NCBI GenBank assembly: GCA_016842085.1
Contig: JAEVEX010000038.1
Span: forward strand, 1-45,467
From: Candidatus Thermoflexus tengchongensis
GTDB lineage: Bacteria > Chloroflexota > Anaerolineae > Thermoflexales > Thermoflexaceae
Direction: 5' to 3'
Length of the DNA: 45,467 nucleotides
Both the position numbers and the translations under genes were made by a program. This document shows positions 7,959 to 16,325 of this stretch, in pieces (within the stretch, counting starts at the first letter, position 1; each line of letters starts with the position of its first letter). A model generated the notes under the pieces. The model was not told the origin of the DNA, ran no database searches, and worked only from the letters and a program-made list of their open reading frames with translations.

Positions 7959-9056
7959 ATGCGCCGCCGCTCCATTGCGCCGAACCGGGTTCTGATCCTT
8001 TACAGTGTGGTGGAGCATCTCCCGCGCGGGGAGCCTCGCGATTGGATTGCCGAGGAGGAGGTCGCCCTCACGGCGCAGGCCATGGCTTCGGCGCTCCAGG
8101 AGCGGGGATGGGCCGTGGCCATCCGGCCGGTCTGGAATCTGGAATCCCTGCGCGGGGCGCTGGACGCCTTCGATCCGCAGGATACGGTGGTGATCAATCT
8201 CTGCGAAACCCTCGAGGGGCGACCCCAGGGGGAAGCGCTGGTGCCGGTCCTCCTGGAGGCGCGAAGGTTTGTCTACACCGGATCCTCCAGCTCCACGCTG
8301 GCCCTCTGTCTGGATAAGGGGCGGGCCAAAGCCCGGCTGCGGGCCGCCGGCCTGCCGACCCCTCCATCCCAGGTGTTCCATCACCCCCAGGAGCGCATCC
8401 GGATTCCTCTGCCGGCGATTGTGAAGCCCCTGGCGGAGGATGCCAGCCACGGCATCGACCGGGAATCCGTGGTCGTCGACGAGGCCGCTCTCCGGGCGCG
8501 GGTGGCCTATGTGCTGGAGGTCTATCGCCAGCCGGCCCTGGTGGAAGCCTTCATCGAGGGGCGCGAGTTCAACGTCGCCCTGTGGGGCGGTCGGGATCTG
8601 GAGGTTCTCCCCCTGGCGGAGGTGGATTACTCCCGGATCCCGAATCCCCTGTGGCGGGTGTGCACGTTCGCGGCCAAGTGGCTGACGGAATCGGAGGAGT
8701 ATGCGCTGACGCCGGTGCGATGCCCGGCGGAGCTCGATGAGGCCCTTGCCGCTCGTGTTCGCGAGGTGGCCATCCGGGCTTTCCGGGCGGTCCGGGGCCG
8801 GGATTACGGGCGGGTGGACATCCGGCTTCATGGGGAGACCCCCTATGTGCTGGAGGTCAACCCGAACCCGAGCCTGGCGCCGAACAGCGGGTTTGTCAAT
8901 GCTGCCCGGGCGGCCGGCTACTCCTATGCGGCGATCGCGGAGCGGTTGATCCATCTGGCATGGGAGCGGCGGGGGCGGTGGAAGGCGATCCCTCAACCTC
9001 AACCGATGCGCACGGTGGAAGCCGATGTCGCTTATTCGATGGCCTCGAGCGGATGA
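7959..9056 (+). CDS. ATP-grasp peptide ligase, D-Ala-D-Ala ligase-like (second copy)
   Basis: An intact 365-aa ATP-grasp protein expected to join a carboxylate to an amine through an acyl phosphate. Visible landmarks: an N-terminal ATP-grasp subdomain (VLILYSVVEHLP), the Ddl-like YTGSSSSTLALCLDKGRAK, the ATP-binding AIVKPLAEDASHGI, LVEAFIEGREFNVALWG, and the metal site RVDIRLHGETPYVLEVNPNP. GAGGAG lies 5 nt before the ATG. A 199-nt gap with no recognised feature separates it from the frameshifted copy, and its 3' end overlaps the GNAT gene by 32 nt. Substrates are unknown; adjacency to kamA suggests that beta-lysine is one. Confidence 0.82.
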   Translation: MRRRSIAPNRVLILYSVVEHLPRGEPRDWIAEEEVALTAQAMASALQERGWAVAIRPVWNLESLRGALDAFDPQDTVVINLCETLEGRPQGEALVPVLLEARRFVYTGSSSSTLALCLDKGRAKARLRAAGLPTPPSQVFHHPQERIRIPLPAIVKPLAEDASHGIDRESVVVDEAALRARVAYVLEVYRQPALVEAFIEGREFNVALWGGRDLEVLPLAEVDYSRIPNPLWRVCTFAAKWLTESEEYALTPVRCPAELDEALAARVREVAIRAFRAVRGRDYGRVDIRLHGETPYVLEVNPNPSLAPNSGFVNAARAAGYSYAAIAERLIHLAWERRGRWKAIPQPQPMRTVEADVAYSMASSG

Positions 9057-9564
9057 GGAGGCGGCGATCCGGGCGATGGCGGAACGCTGTGGCGTGTTCC
9101 GGCCGGAGGAGATTGAGACCCTTCTGGAGATCTTCCGGGAAGCCTGTGAGAAAGGATTCGAGCGGAGCGGTTATTATTTCCGCGTATGGGTGGACGGCGC
9201 AGAGGAGGAACCATCCGGTCTGATCTGCTATGGGCGGAGGCCGCTGACCCGGTGGTCGTGGGATCTCTACTGGTTGCTGGTGGATCCCCGGATGCAGCGG
9301 AGGGGGATCGGCACTGCCCTCCTCCAGGCGATGATGGAGCATATCCGGCAGGAGGGCGGGCGCTGGATCCTGGTGGAGACCGCGACGGCGCCGGCTTACA
9401 CGCCAGCCCGCCGGTTCTATGAACGCCACGGGTTCCGATTGCTGGCCCAGGTGGAGGATTTCTACGACGAAGGCGAGGGGCTGGCGATTTACCTCAGGGG
9501 CCTCGATCCGCCACCGGGCCATCCTCTGCCGGCGGTTGAGGCCCACGCCCAGGAGGTGGGATGA
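9025..9564 (+). CDS. GNAT-family N-acetyltransferase
   Basis: A 179-aa GNAT enzyme that should transfer an acetyl group from acetyl-CoA to an amine. The acetyl-CoA motif is RRGIGTALLQAM (about residues 93-104), preceded by the WLLVDPRMQ strand and followed by the RRFYERHGF motif. It is much shorter than the archaeal beta-lysine acetyltransferase AblB, but the kamA context makes beta-lysine or a peptide of it a plausible substrate. The start lies within the preceding ATP-grasp gene, and its stop overlaps the next start (ATGA). Confidence 0.85.
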   Translation: MSLIRWPRADEEAAIRAMAERCGVFRPEEIETLLEIFREACEKGFERSGYYFRVWVDGAEEEPSGLICYGRRPLTRWSWDLYWLLVDPRMQRRGIGTALLQAMMEHIRQEGGRWILVETATAPAYTPARRFYERHGFRLLAQVEDFYDEGEGLAIYLRGLDPPPGHPLPAVEAHAQEVG

Positions 9565-10613
9565 TGCGACGGCATCCGTCGAACCCGAGGACCCTGCGCC
9601 GGGTGCTCCTGCTTTACAACATGGATGGCGCATGGCCTCCCGAGGACCAGACGTATGCCCTGGAGTGTGTGCGCAGAATGCAGGAGGGCCTTCAAGCCCA
9701 CGGCCTGGTGGTCCATCCGGTGGAGATCCGTCGGGATGTCCGGGGCCCGCTGACGGGCTACGATCCCCAGGAGTGGGTCGTCTTCAACTGGTGTGAGGCG
9801 CTGGAGGGGGATCCCTATGCCGAGCCCCGGGTGGCCCGGGCGCTGGAGTCGGCCGGCTTTCTTTACACGGGCTCCGGCCCATGGGCTCTGACGGTGGCCG
9901 GCAACAAGGCGCTGATGAAGGCCTTCCTCACCCTGAATGGCATCCCTACGCCCCCATGGCGGGTGTGCCATCGGTTGCAGGATCTGGAAGGCTGGACCGA
10001 TTTCCCGGCGATTGTGAAGCCGGTCCGGGAGCATGGCAGCCTGGGGATCACCCCAGAGTCGGTGGTGACTTCCCCGCTGGCGCTGCGGGAGCGGGTGGAG
10101 TTCGTGCTGGAGACGCTTCGTCAGCCGGCGCTGGTGGAGTCCTTCATCCCGGGCCGGGAGCTCAACGTCAGCCTGTGGGGGAATGGGGATCCGGAGCCGC
10201 TGCCCATTTCCGAGATCCTCTTCGACGGCATCCCGGAAGAGGAGCGGATCGTCGATCAATCGGCGAAGTGGGATCGGCAGAGCGAGCGGTATCGGCGGAC
10301 CATCCCGCTGGTGCCGGCACCGCTGGACGAGTGGACAGAGGCAGAGGTGGTGCATGTGGCCCTGATGGCCTACCGGGCCCTGCGGGTGCGGGATTACGGG
10401 CGCATCGATATCCGGCTGGCCCCGGATGGGACACCCTATGTGATCGATGTGAACCCGAACCCGGACCTCTCGCCGGATGCGGGGTTTGTGCGCTCGGCGG
10501 CGGCGGCCGGCTACGATTACGGCAGAATGGCCGCGCACATCCTCCGGATCGCTTTCGCCCGACGCGCTCGACGGGTTCCCGCGCTGGTCCCCATCTTTCA
10601 AATGTCGGCGTAA
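9561..10613 (+). CDS. ATP-grasp peptide ligase, D-Ala-D-Ala ligase-like (third copy)
   Basis: An intact 350-aa paralogue of the gene at 7959. It shares LLLYNMDG at the N-terminus, FLYTGSGPWALTVAGNKALM, AIVKPVREHGSLGI, LVESFIPGRELNVSLWG and a metal site RIDIRLAPDGTPYVIDVNPNP. Two adjacent ATG codons (9561 and 9564) are possible; the first overlaps the GNAT stop. Three related ligases in one cluster suggest stepwise or alternative peptide-bond formation. It is last in the cluster and convergent with guaA. Confidence 0.82.
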   Translation: MMRRHPSNPRTLRRVLLLYNMDGAWPPEDQTYALECVRRMQEGLQAHGLVVHPVEIRRDVRGPLTGYDPQEWVVFNWCEALEGDPYAEPRVARALESAGFLYTGSGPWALTVAGNKALMKAFLTLNGIPTPPWRVCHRLQDLEGWTDFPAIVKPVREHGSLGITPESVVTSPLALRERVEFVLETLRQPALVESFIPGRELNVSLWGNGDPEPLPISEILFDGIPEEERIVDQSAKWDRQSERYRRTIPLVPAPLDEWTEAEVVHVALMAYRALRVRDYGRIDIRLAPDGTPYVIDVNPNPDLSPDAGFVRSAAAAGYDYGRMAAHILRIAFARRARRVPALVPIFQMSA

Positions 10614-10641
10614 ACGATCCCGGTCGTGGCACCATAGCGGA

Positions 10642-10656
10642 CCCGGGGGGCCCGGG
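10642..10656. terminator. Short GC hairpin between convergent genes
   Basis: CCCGGG (10642-10647) and CCCGGG (10651-10656) can pair around GGG. It lies in the 54-nt gap between the last ATP-grasp gene and guaA. No T-tract is seen, so terminator function is only suggested by position. Confidence 0.25.
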
Positions 10657-10667
10657 CATGGGGAACA

Positions 10668-12257
10668 TCACTCCCACTCGATCGTGGCCGGGGGTTTGTG
10701 GGTGATGTCGTAGAGCACCCGGTTGACCCCGGGGACCTCGTTGACGATCCGGGTGGCGATGCGATCCAGCACCTCGGGGGGCAGGGGAACCCAGGCCGCG
10801 GTCATGAAGTCCTCGGTCGCCACCGCCCGCACCACCACCACCTCTTCGTAGGTCCGGGCGTCCCCCATCACGCCCACGCTGCGCACCGGCAGCAGGACGG
10901 CGAAGGCCTGGGCGACCCGATCGGCCCAGCCGGAGCGGACCAGCTCCTCCTGAACGATGGCATCCGCCGCCCGCAGCCGCTCCAGCCGCTCCGCGGTGAC
11001 CTCCCCCACGCAGCGCACGGCCAGCCCGGGGCCCGGGAAGGGCTGCCGCCGCAGGAGCGCCTCCGGGATCCCCAGATGGGCCCCCAGGGCCCGGACCTCG
11101 TCCTTGAAGAGATACCGCAGGGGCTCGATGAGCTCGAAGGCGAGATCCGGGGGAAGCCCGCCGACGTTGTGGTGGGTCTTGATCCGGGCGGCGGCCCGTC
11201 GCTCAGGTCCCCGGCTCTCGATAACGTCGGGGTAAAGGGTCCCCTGGGCCAGAAAGCGGAAGGGGCCCAGCCGGCGGGCGTGCTCGGCGAAGACGGCGAT
11301 GAAGGTGTGACCTACCCGCACCCGCTTCTCCTCGGGATCCGTGACCCCCTGCAGGGCCTCCAGGAAGGCCTCGGCGGCGTTGACAGCGACCACCGGGAGC
11401 CCCAGGGCCCTCAGGGCAGCCACCACCTCTTCCCCTTCCCCCCTGCGCAGCAACCCGGTGTCCACAAAGAGGCACTGGAGCTGCTCCCCCACCGCCCGGT
11501 GGACCAGCACGGCCGTGACGGTGGAGTCCACGCCTCCGGAGACCGCGCAGAGCACCCGGTCTGCCCCCACCCGCTCCCGGATCCGGGCGATCTGCTCCTC
11601 CGCGATCGCCCGGGGGGTCCAGGTGGGGCGACAGCCGCACCGCTCGACGGCGAAGCGCCGCAGGAGCTCGCGGCCCAGAGGGGTGTGAGCGACCTCCGGG
11701 TGGAACTGCACCCCGTAGAGGCCGCGGACGGGATCACCGATGGCAGCGAAGGGCGCATTGGGGGAACGGGCCATGGCCTGGAAGCCTGGCGGGAGCGCTT
11801 CCACCCGATCCCCATGGGACATCCAGACGGTCATCGGGGAGGGAAGGCCGCGCCACAGGGGATCCTCCGGCGTGAGGATCTCGATCTCGGCCCGGCCGTA
11901 TTCCCGGGCCGGGGCGGGGGCGACCCGTCCACCCAGGGCGTGGGCCAGCAGCTGCATCCCGTAGCAGATCCCCAGCACCGGTCGGCCGCTCTGCAGGACA
12001 TACAGCGGAAGGGAAGGGGCGCCGGGCTCATAGACGCTGGCCGGGCCTCCGGAGAGGATGAAGCCTTTCGGCCGCAGGGCGAGGACCTCAGCGGGATCCG
12101 CATCCCAGGGGAACAATTCGGCGTAGACGCCGATCTCCCGGATGCGGCGGACGATCAGCTGCGCATACTGGGAGCCGAAGTCCAGCACCACGATGGCGTC
12201 GTGAGCGGGATGATCGGACATCGCCGGGATCCCGGTCTTCGGGCTCAAGATCTCCAT
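10668..12257 (-). CDS. guaA: GMP synthase (glutamine-hydrolysing)
   Basis: A 529-aa enzyme converting XMP to GMP with glutamine and ATP. The N-terminal class I amidotransferase has the nucleophile in GICYG (near residue 98) and the catalytic His in HPEVAHT. The central ATP pyrophosphatase has the P-loop AVSGGVDST (near residue 245), and the C-terminal dimerisation domain ends in PPATIEWE. The first ATG has GGAAGG just upstream; an ATG 12 codons later (MSDHP) is an alternative start. Monocistronic, final step of guanine nucleotide synthesis. Confidence 0.95.
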   Translation of the reverse strand: MEILSPKTGIPAMSDHPAHDAIVVLDFGSQYAQLIVRRIREIGVYAELFPWDADPAEVLALRPKGFILSGGPASVYEPGAPSLPLYVLQSGRPVLGICYGMQLLAHALGGRVAPAPAREYGRAEIEILTPEDPLWRGLPSPMTVWMSHGDRVEALPPGFQAMARSPNAPFAAIGDPVRGLYGVQFHPEVAHTPLGRELLRRFAVERCGCRPTWTPRAIAEEQIARIRERVGADRVLCAVSGGVDSTVTAVLVHRAVGEQLQCLFVDTGLLRRGEGEEVVAALRALGLPVVAVNAAEAFLEALQGVTDPEEKRVRVGHTFIAVFAEHARRLGPFRFLAQGTLYPDVIESRGPERRAAARIKTHHNVGGLPPDLAFELIEPLRYLFKDEVRALGAHLGIPEALLRRQPFPGPGLAVRCVGEVTAERLERLRAADAIVQEELVRSGWADRVAQAFAVLLPVRSVGVMGDARTYEEVVVVRAVATEDFMTAAWVPLPPEVLDRIATRIVNEVPGVNRVLYDITHKPPATIEWE

Positions 12258-12452
12258 GGTCCTTCCGGGTCAGAGGCTGGAGACCGCGTTTTGGGCCGTT
12301 GCTGAACATGATACCACCGGCAGGGTCCGCCGGGGTCCAAAGGCGGCGTATTCGGATCCCTCTGATAGCGCGGGATCTCTATCATCCATGGTGGATCTTT
12401 GATGTCCAGCATAGAATACCATTCAGCGATCGTTGATAAGGGGAGGGAATCT

Positions 12453-12803
12453 ATGGGTCGCGTGATCAGCGCGACAGAGGCCCGTATCCGCTTTGGGGAG
12501 TTGATCCGCAAGGTCGTGGAGGATCAGGAGCCGGTGATTGTGGAGCGAGGAGGGAAACCCTATGTGGTGGTGATTTCCTTTGAAGAATATAACAAGCTCA
12601 GGGCTGGGAAGCTCCAGCCCGCCTGGCGGGATACCCTGGAGGAAATGGTGCACCTGGGGGCTGAGATCAAAGCCCGTCGGGGAGAGCAGCCTCTCATCCC
12701 ACCACCTGAGGAAATCATCCATGAGCTGCGGGAGGAGCGAGATGCCGGGCTCACCGGTTTGTATGGATGCCAGCTTTCTCATCCGCCTTCTGGAAAGCTC
12801 TGA
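12453..12803 (+). CDS. Phd/YefM-family antitoxin
   Basis: A 116-aa antitoxin. The N-terminal 60 residues show the Phd/YefM DNA-binding fold (RVISATEARIRFGELIRKV, then VIVERGGKPYVVVISFEEY). The acidic C-terminal part should wrap the toxin. GGGGAGGG precedes the ATG. It overlaps the PIN toxin gene by 62 nt, a larger overlap than usual. The pair should regulate its own promoter; ATCC/GGAT half-sites flank CATGGTG upstream, near 12383-12395. Confidence 0.85.
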   Translation: MGRVISATEARIRFGELIRKVVEDQEPVIVERGGKPYVVVISFEEYNKLRAGKLQPAWRDTLEEMVHLGAEIKARRGEQPLIPPPEEIIHELREERDAGLTGLYGCQLSHPPSGKL

Positions 12804-13182
12804 ACATCACGATATCCCTGTTCAACTTTGGGCAACGTGGCATGAGGCTGGGCGTCTGGTGGCTGCGCCTGCCCTCCTTTATTACGAGGTCACTAATGCC
12901 CTGCGCCGATATGTCATCCATGGGGTGCTTTTGCCTCAAGAAGCGGTCAGGCTTCTGGATATCGCCTTGAGATTTGAAATCGCCATTTATGAAGATGCTG
13001 ATCTACACCGTCGTGCCCTGAAACTGGCTGAGGCCCTCTCTCTCCCGGCAACCTGCGATGCGCATTACCTCGCTTTGGCAGAGCGCCTGAATGCTGAATT
13101 CTGGACCGCCGACAGGCGTCTGGCGCAAGCAGCACAGAAGGCGTTGCCCTGGGTTCGATGGCTTGGGGAACGGGGCGCGTGA
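12742..13182 (+). CDS. vapC: PIN-domain toxin (VapC-like)
   Basis: A 146-aa PIN-domain ribonuclease toxin, partner of the overlapping Phd-type antitoxin. Acidic active-site residues are recognisable: D9 in MDASFLIRLLE, E in YYEVTNALRR, D in TCDAHYLALAE and D in FWTADRRLA. The ATG has GGAGGAG upstream. A Phd-type antitoxin with a PIN toxin is a known but less common pairing than VapB-VapC. Confidence 0.87.
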   Translation: MPGSPVCMDASFLIRLLESSEHHDIPVQLWATWHEAGRLVAAPALLYYEVTNALRRYVIHGVLLPQEAVRLLDIALRFEIAIYEDADLHRRALKLAEALSLPATCDAHYLALAERLNAEFWTADRRLAQAAQKALPWVRWLGERGA

Positions 13183-13393
13183 GCTCATCGGTGTTGCTGC
13201 AATTGCGATGGAATGGTTGATCGGATAGCCCCTCATCGCTCCTGCATTCCTTCCGCATAGGATCCCCATCGGCCTTCGGTTCGTCAGCCCCCGCATCCCG
13301 GTTTCGCCATCCTCTCGCCAGGCCGGAAGATCAGGCCGATCCCTGCGAGCTGCGACAGGAGGGCGGCGCGCCAGCGGTTGGTGAAATGGAGAA

Positions 13394-13894
13394 TTGGGGT
13401 TGGCAAAATGGGGATTGAGGAAGGGCAGCTGCGGATCAATGTGGCGATCCCATCGGGTGGAGGGGACGATGGCGGGACAGAGGAGATGCTGGGGGAAAGA
13501 AGGCTGCACCCGGCTGAGCGCCTCCTGGGTGAGGCGGGCGCAGGCGGTGCTGAAGAAACGGAAGCGAAGGCCAGCCCGGCGTTGGGCGGAGATTCGCTGG
13601 TGGTTGCGATGGATGCCCCGGTTTGTGGGGAAGACGGGGAGGCGGGAAGCGGAGGCGCTGTTGGTGAAGGCGAGGCCAGGGTTGGAGAGTTGGATGGAAA
13701 GCGAAGGGAGATGGCGGTTCAGCCGGGAATGGATGAGGCGGGCGGAGGCGCTATTGGGGGCAATAGCGGAGAAAGGGAGCCCGTCCTTGAAGGCGGAGTT
13801 GACGCCGTGGCAGGAGAGAGTGTTGAAGTGGGAAGGTCGGACACTGCAGGGAGTATGGGAAGAGTTGTTGCAGAGGGAGAGAGAGGAAAGATGA
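13394..13894 (+). pseudogene. Unrecognised purine-rich open frame, possible gene remnant
   Basis: Between the first toxin and the second TA pair lies about 770 bases of purine-rich sequence. The best-looking frame encodes a 166-aa Trp/Arg/Glu-rich polypeptide ending ERVLKWEGRTLQGVWEELL. Its composition suits a protein, but no family is recognised, there is no clear ribosome site, and a stop lies just upstream in frame. Long frames on other strands look like shadows. It may be the decayed tail of a mobile-element protein. Confidence 0.25.
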
Positions 13895-13916
13895 AGACCC
13901 ACGCTGCGGATAGAGT

Positions 13917-13950
<34 letters not shown>

Positions 13951-14054
13951 TCCGTTAGACCGCCAAGCTGAATCGCTTCATGCCTGTTTGCCTAAACGTT
14001 GACTCCAATGTATCATTAACTAAGGGTAAGGACATAGAAGAGACGGAGGTGCTA

Positions 14055-14333
14055 ATGAGCGAAGTGTTTCAAGTCACACTCGATGAGTTGGGAAATATTC
14101 TTCTTCCCGCCTCTTTGCGCGAGCGATTGCGGCTCGCTCCAGGGATGACTTTGGTGGTGGAAAGGGGCGAGAATGGAGGACTTCGGTTGCGTGTTCAACG
14201 GAAACCAACCGTCCTTGTCGAGAAAGAGGGTGTCCTGGTAGCCAGGGTGACGGCTTTCAGTGATTTGTCCCATCTCTTGCGCCATGAGCGTGACCGACGT
14301 CTCTTTACCCTCCTACAGCGAGTCGGTCTATGA
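14055..14333 (+). CDS. vapB: AbrB/MazE-like antitoxin
   Basis: A 92-aa protein with a swapped-hairpin AbrB-type N-terminus: VTLDELGNILLPASLRERL, then GMTLVVERGENGGLRLRVQ. It should bind DNA and neutralise the PIN toxin whose start overlaps its stop by 4 nt (ATGA). GGAGGT lies 5 nt before the ATG. The pair sits inside a putative integron cassette. Confidence 0.85.
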   Translation: MSEVFQVTLDELGNILLPASLRERLRLAPGMTLVVERGENGGLRLRVQRKPTVLVEKEGVLVARVTAFSDLSHLLRHERDRRLFTLLQRVGL

Positions 14334-14764
14334 GGATCTTGTTGGACACCTCCGTCTTAGTTGCCGCGATGGTCGAAGCCCACCCTGCTCATGGACAGGG
14401 TTTTGCCTGGCTTAAACGCGTGATCGATGGGCCAGATCAGGGGTTGGTTGCCGCTCATTCTCTGGCCGAGCTCTATGCCGTTCTCACGACCCTGCCGGTT
14501 CATCCCCCTATCTCGCCTTTGGATGCCGAACAACTCATCAAGCGTAACATCACCGAGAGGCTCGAAATCGTGTTCTTGTCCGATCGAGACTACATCCAGG
14601 TCATAGAGCACTTGGCCGCCCTTGGCATTGTTGGCGGAGCGACGTACGATGCACTGATTTTGCGTGCCGCCGACAATGCTCAGGTTGACCTGGTGGTCAC
14701 CTTGAACGAAAAGGACTTCCGAAGGGTGTACCCCCATCTTGCTGATAAGATTGTCGCACCGTAG
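14330..14764 (+). CDS. vapC: PIN-domain toxin VapC
   Basis: A 144-aa PIN ribonuclease toxin. Active-site acids are D6 in LLDTSVLVA, E48 in SLAELYAVL, D in TYDALILRAA and the final acidic patch in TLNEKDFRRV. Translationally coupled to its antitoxin. The stop lies 16 nt before an attC-like repeat, the typical spacing of a cassette gene. Confidence 0.9.
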   Translation: MRILLDTSVLVAAMVEAHPAHGQGFAWLKRVIDGPDQGLVAAHSLAELYAVLTTLPVHPPISPLDAEQLIKRNITERLEIVFLSDRDYIQVIEHLAALGIVGGATYDALILRAADNAQVDLVVTLNEKDFRRVYPHLADKIVAP

Positions 14765-14779
14765 CTGTCTCAAGTGGCC

Positions 14780-14940
14780 GGCGGCCTAACCCGCGCTTGC
14801 ACCTGACCTCGCTCCTGGTCAATCAACGGCAATTTTGTGGGTCTCTACGTCCCCCATGTCGGCCCTTCGGACCCCTAAATATAAACTGGACGGACCACTC
14901 CGCTTCGCTCGGCAAGTGAAGCACATCTCGTTAGGCCGCC
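14780..14940 (+). other. attC-like integron recombination site
   Basis: GGCGGCCTAAC (14780-14790) and GTTAGGCCGCC (14930-14940) are a perfect 11-bp inverted repeat. Their ends match the integron inverse core RYYYAAC (GCCTAAC) and core GTTRRRY (GTTAGGC). Inside, the L-box-like GCTTGCACCTGACC (14795-14808) pairs with GGCAAGTGAAGC (14911-14922) leaving unpaired G and A bases, the asymmetry typical of attC. At about 153 nt core to core it is somewhat long for the class. Sequence in the central loop is unrecognised. Confidence 0.6.
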
Positions 14941-14995
14941 GAAGCGATGTACGAGGCGAGAAAACGCATAAACCTCAGGTTATGATGGTCTAAAG

Positions 14996-15160
14996 GTGCC
15001 TTCCTGCCGCGAGATACGGAATGCTCTCTTCTATGTCCTGCGCACCGGCAGCGCGTGGCGCTGCTCGTCCACGACTGTCCCCCTGTCATTGTGCGGTGCC
15101 TGGGCACCGCACTCCAACAATGACGCCCTGCATCGTCCGGTTCGGATGGCATCGGGCCGC
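14996..15160 (+). pseudogene. IS5-family transposase N-terminal remnant
   Basis: The frame from GTG 14996 encodes CREIRNALFYVLRTGSAWR, a hallmark of the N-terminal domain of IS5-group transposases (DUF4096). A degraded continuation NNDALHRPVRMASGRQ recalls the following DALRRRVR segment. The catalytic core is absent and the reading drifts out of frame, so this is a relic. It lies just after the attC-like site, in what would be the next cassette position. Confidence 0.65.
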
Positions 15161-15390
15161 CAGGAAGCTTTTACACCCTCAACTCCTTCCTGGACCGCGA
15201 CGCCCCATACGCATACGACGAAGGCACCCTCACCCGCTTTGACAGCCGGGTGTTGCAGGGAGATAGAATTGAGCCCTTTGGATGGTGGGGGGAGTCTTCT
15301 GATCCACTGGAGACATACATGCCCGACGGGTGGAGTGGCAGCTGGTGGCTGTGGCCGGGAGTTGAGGCCAGAGAGCGAAAAATCATATAG
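15151..15390 (+). pseudogene. C-terminal fragment of an unknown protein
   Basis: An open frame without its own start encodes a protein-like tail containing FYTLNSFLDRDAPYAYDEGT, then DSRVLQGDRIEPFGWWG and SGSWWLWPG, ending at TAG 15388-15390. Balanced composition and aromatic-rich motifs suggest a genuine coding remnant. No family is recognised. It begins where the IS5 relic ends, so an element may have removed the 5' part. From 15391 to 15563 no gene is seen. Confidence 0.4.
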
Positions 15391-15563
15391 GGAACGTAGC
15401 CCGCACGGCACCCACCAACCGGGACCTGATCCGCGAGAGATCCGGGCCCTCAGGGCCAGGGAGGGGTCCAGATGCCAACCGGAGCTGGCCAAATGGAGAT
15501 GGACCGGAGACAATCAGGGCCTTAACCTCGAGATGGAGTTCGCATCCGGTGAGGGAGGCGAGG

Positions 15564-16325
15564 ATGGGACGGGGGTTCTTCCGAAGGGTGAAGAGGGGGA
15601 TGGGGTTTCTGTTTGTGGGAGTCCTGCTGGGCCTGGGGGTCCTGGGGTTGCGGGAGGGGGTGCCGGCGGCGCTGACGCCCTCCCCGGCCCACGCGGCGGC
15701 GCTGCCGCGGGAGCCTTTCATCGCTTTTGTGGGCCCGTTTCCCTTCGCCCGGGGGCTGCTCACGACGGAGACGCTTCGAGCCGAAGGGGTGGCGCAGTTT
15801 TCGGGCTGGGTGCCGCTGCGGCTGGCGGCGATGGGACGGCCGCTGGATGGGGTGATCGTGGATGGGGAGGCGCTGGGGTGGATGCGCCCGGAGGATCAGA
15901 AGTGGCTGCAGGCCCGGTTCCGGGAGGGGGTGGTGATCGTGGTGCTGGGGGTGGATCAGGACGAGGTGGCGCCGGTGCTGGGGTTGAAGCGGCTGCGGGA
16001 TCCGCAGGAGGGGGTGGTGCGGATGGGGCCGCTGGAATATGTGCTGGTTTACGCGCAGGTGCTGGGGGAGGAGGCGGATCGGGCGCAACTGGGGGACTGG
16101 CTGGGGCGGCTGATCGAGCGGGGGGACAGCTACACGCCCGGCATCCGGCGTCCGCTGTTCGCATCCTTCGGGAAGGCCATTGGGCGCCTGGATTCGGAGC
16201 GGGAGGTTCATCTGCTTTTCCGCCAGCTGCGGGCGACGATCCAGGCCGCATATGATTTGCGGGCGCAGTTTGAGGAGGCGCGGCGGCAGTTTGAGCGATC
16301 CCCAGGGAGGGGAGGGGAGCCATGA
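15564..16325 (+). CDS. Hypothetical exported protein
   Basis: A 253-aa protein with a basic N-terminus and one hydrophobic stretch (about residues 14-33, GFLFVGVLLGLGVLGL) followed by an AHAA-type site, so it is probably exported or anchored. The rest is mixed alpha/beta, with VIVDGEALGWM and VVIVVLGVDQDEV strands and a C-terminal helical segment rich in Arg and Glu. No known family is recognised. ATG 15564 is preferred because GGGAGGCGAGG precedes it. The stop overlaps the next start (ATGA), so it is coexpressed with the lipoprotein that follows. Confidence 0.65.
   Translation: MGRGFFRRVKRGMGFLFVGVLLGLGVLGLREGVPAALTPSPAHAAALPREPFIAFVGPFPFARGLLTTETLRAEGVAQFSGWVPLRLAAMGRPLDGVIVDGEALGWMRPEDQKWLQARFREGVVIVVLGVDQDEVAPVLGLKRLRDPQEGVVRMGPLEYVLVYAQVLGEEADRAQLGDWLGRLIERGDSYTPGIRRPLFASFGKAIGRLDSEREVHLLFRQLRATIQAAYDLRAQFEEARRQFERSPGRGGEP

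Larger units (their letters stand above)
13954..14930 (+). mobile_element. Putative integron gene cassette carrying a TA pair
   Basis: The segment starts at GTTAGAC (13954-13960), which fits the integron core GTTRRRY, and ends at the GTTAGGC core of an attC-like site (14930). It contains only an AbrB-type antitoxin and PIN toxin in the usual cassette orientation, with attC downstream. TTAGACCGCC at the left edge would pair with GGCGGCCTAAC at one mismatch in the circular form, as expected of a mobile cassette. No integrase is visible in the window. Confidence 0.5.

Noticed and set aside
10698-12305. A 535-codon open frame antisense to guaA
   Set aside because: Long antisense frames are expected in high-GC genes; guaA on the other strand has every family motif and the antisense product is low-complexity Gly/Asp/His/Pro-rich.
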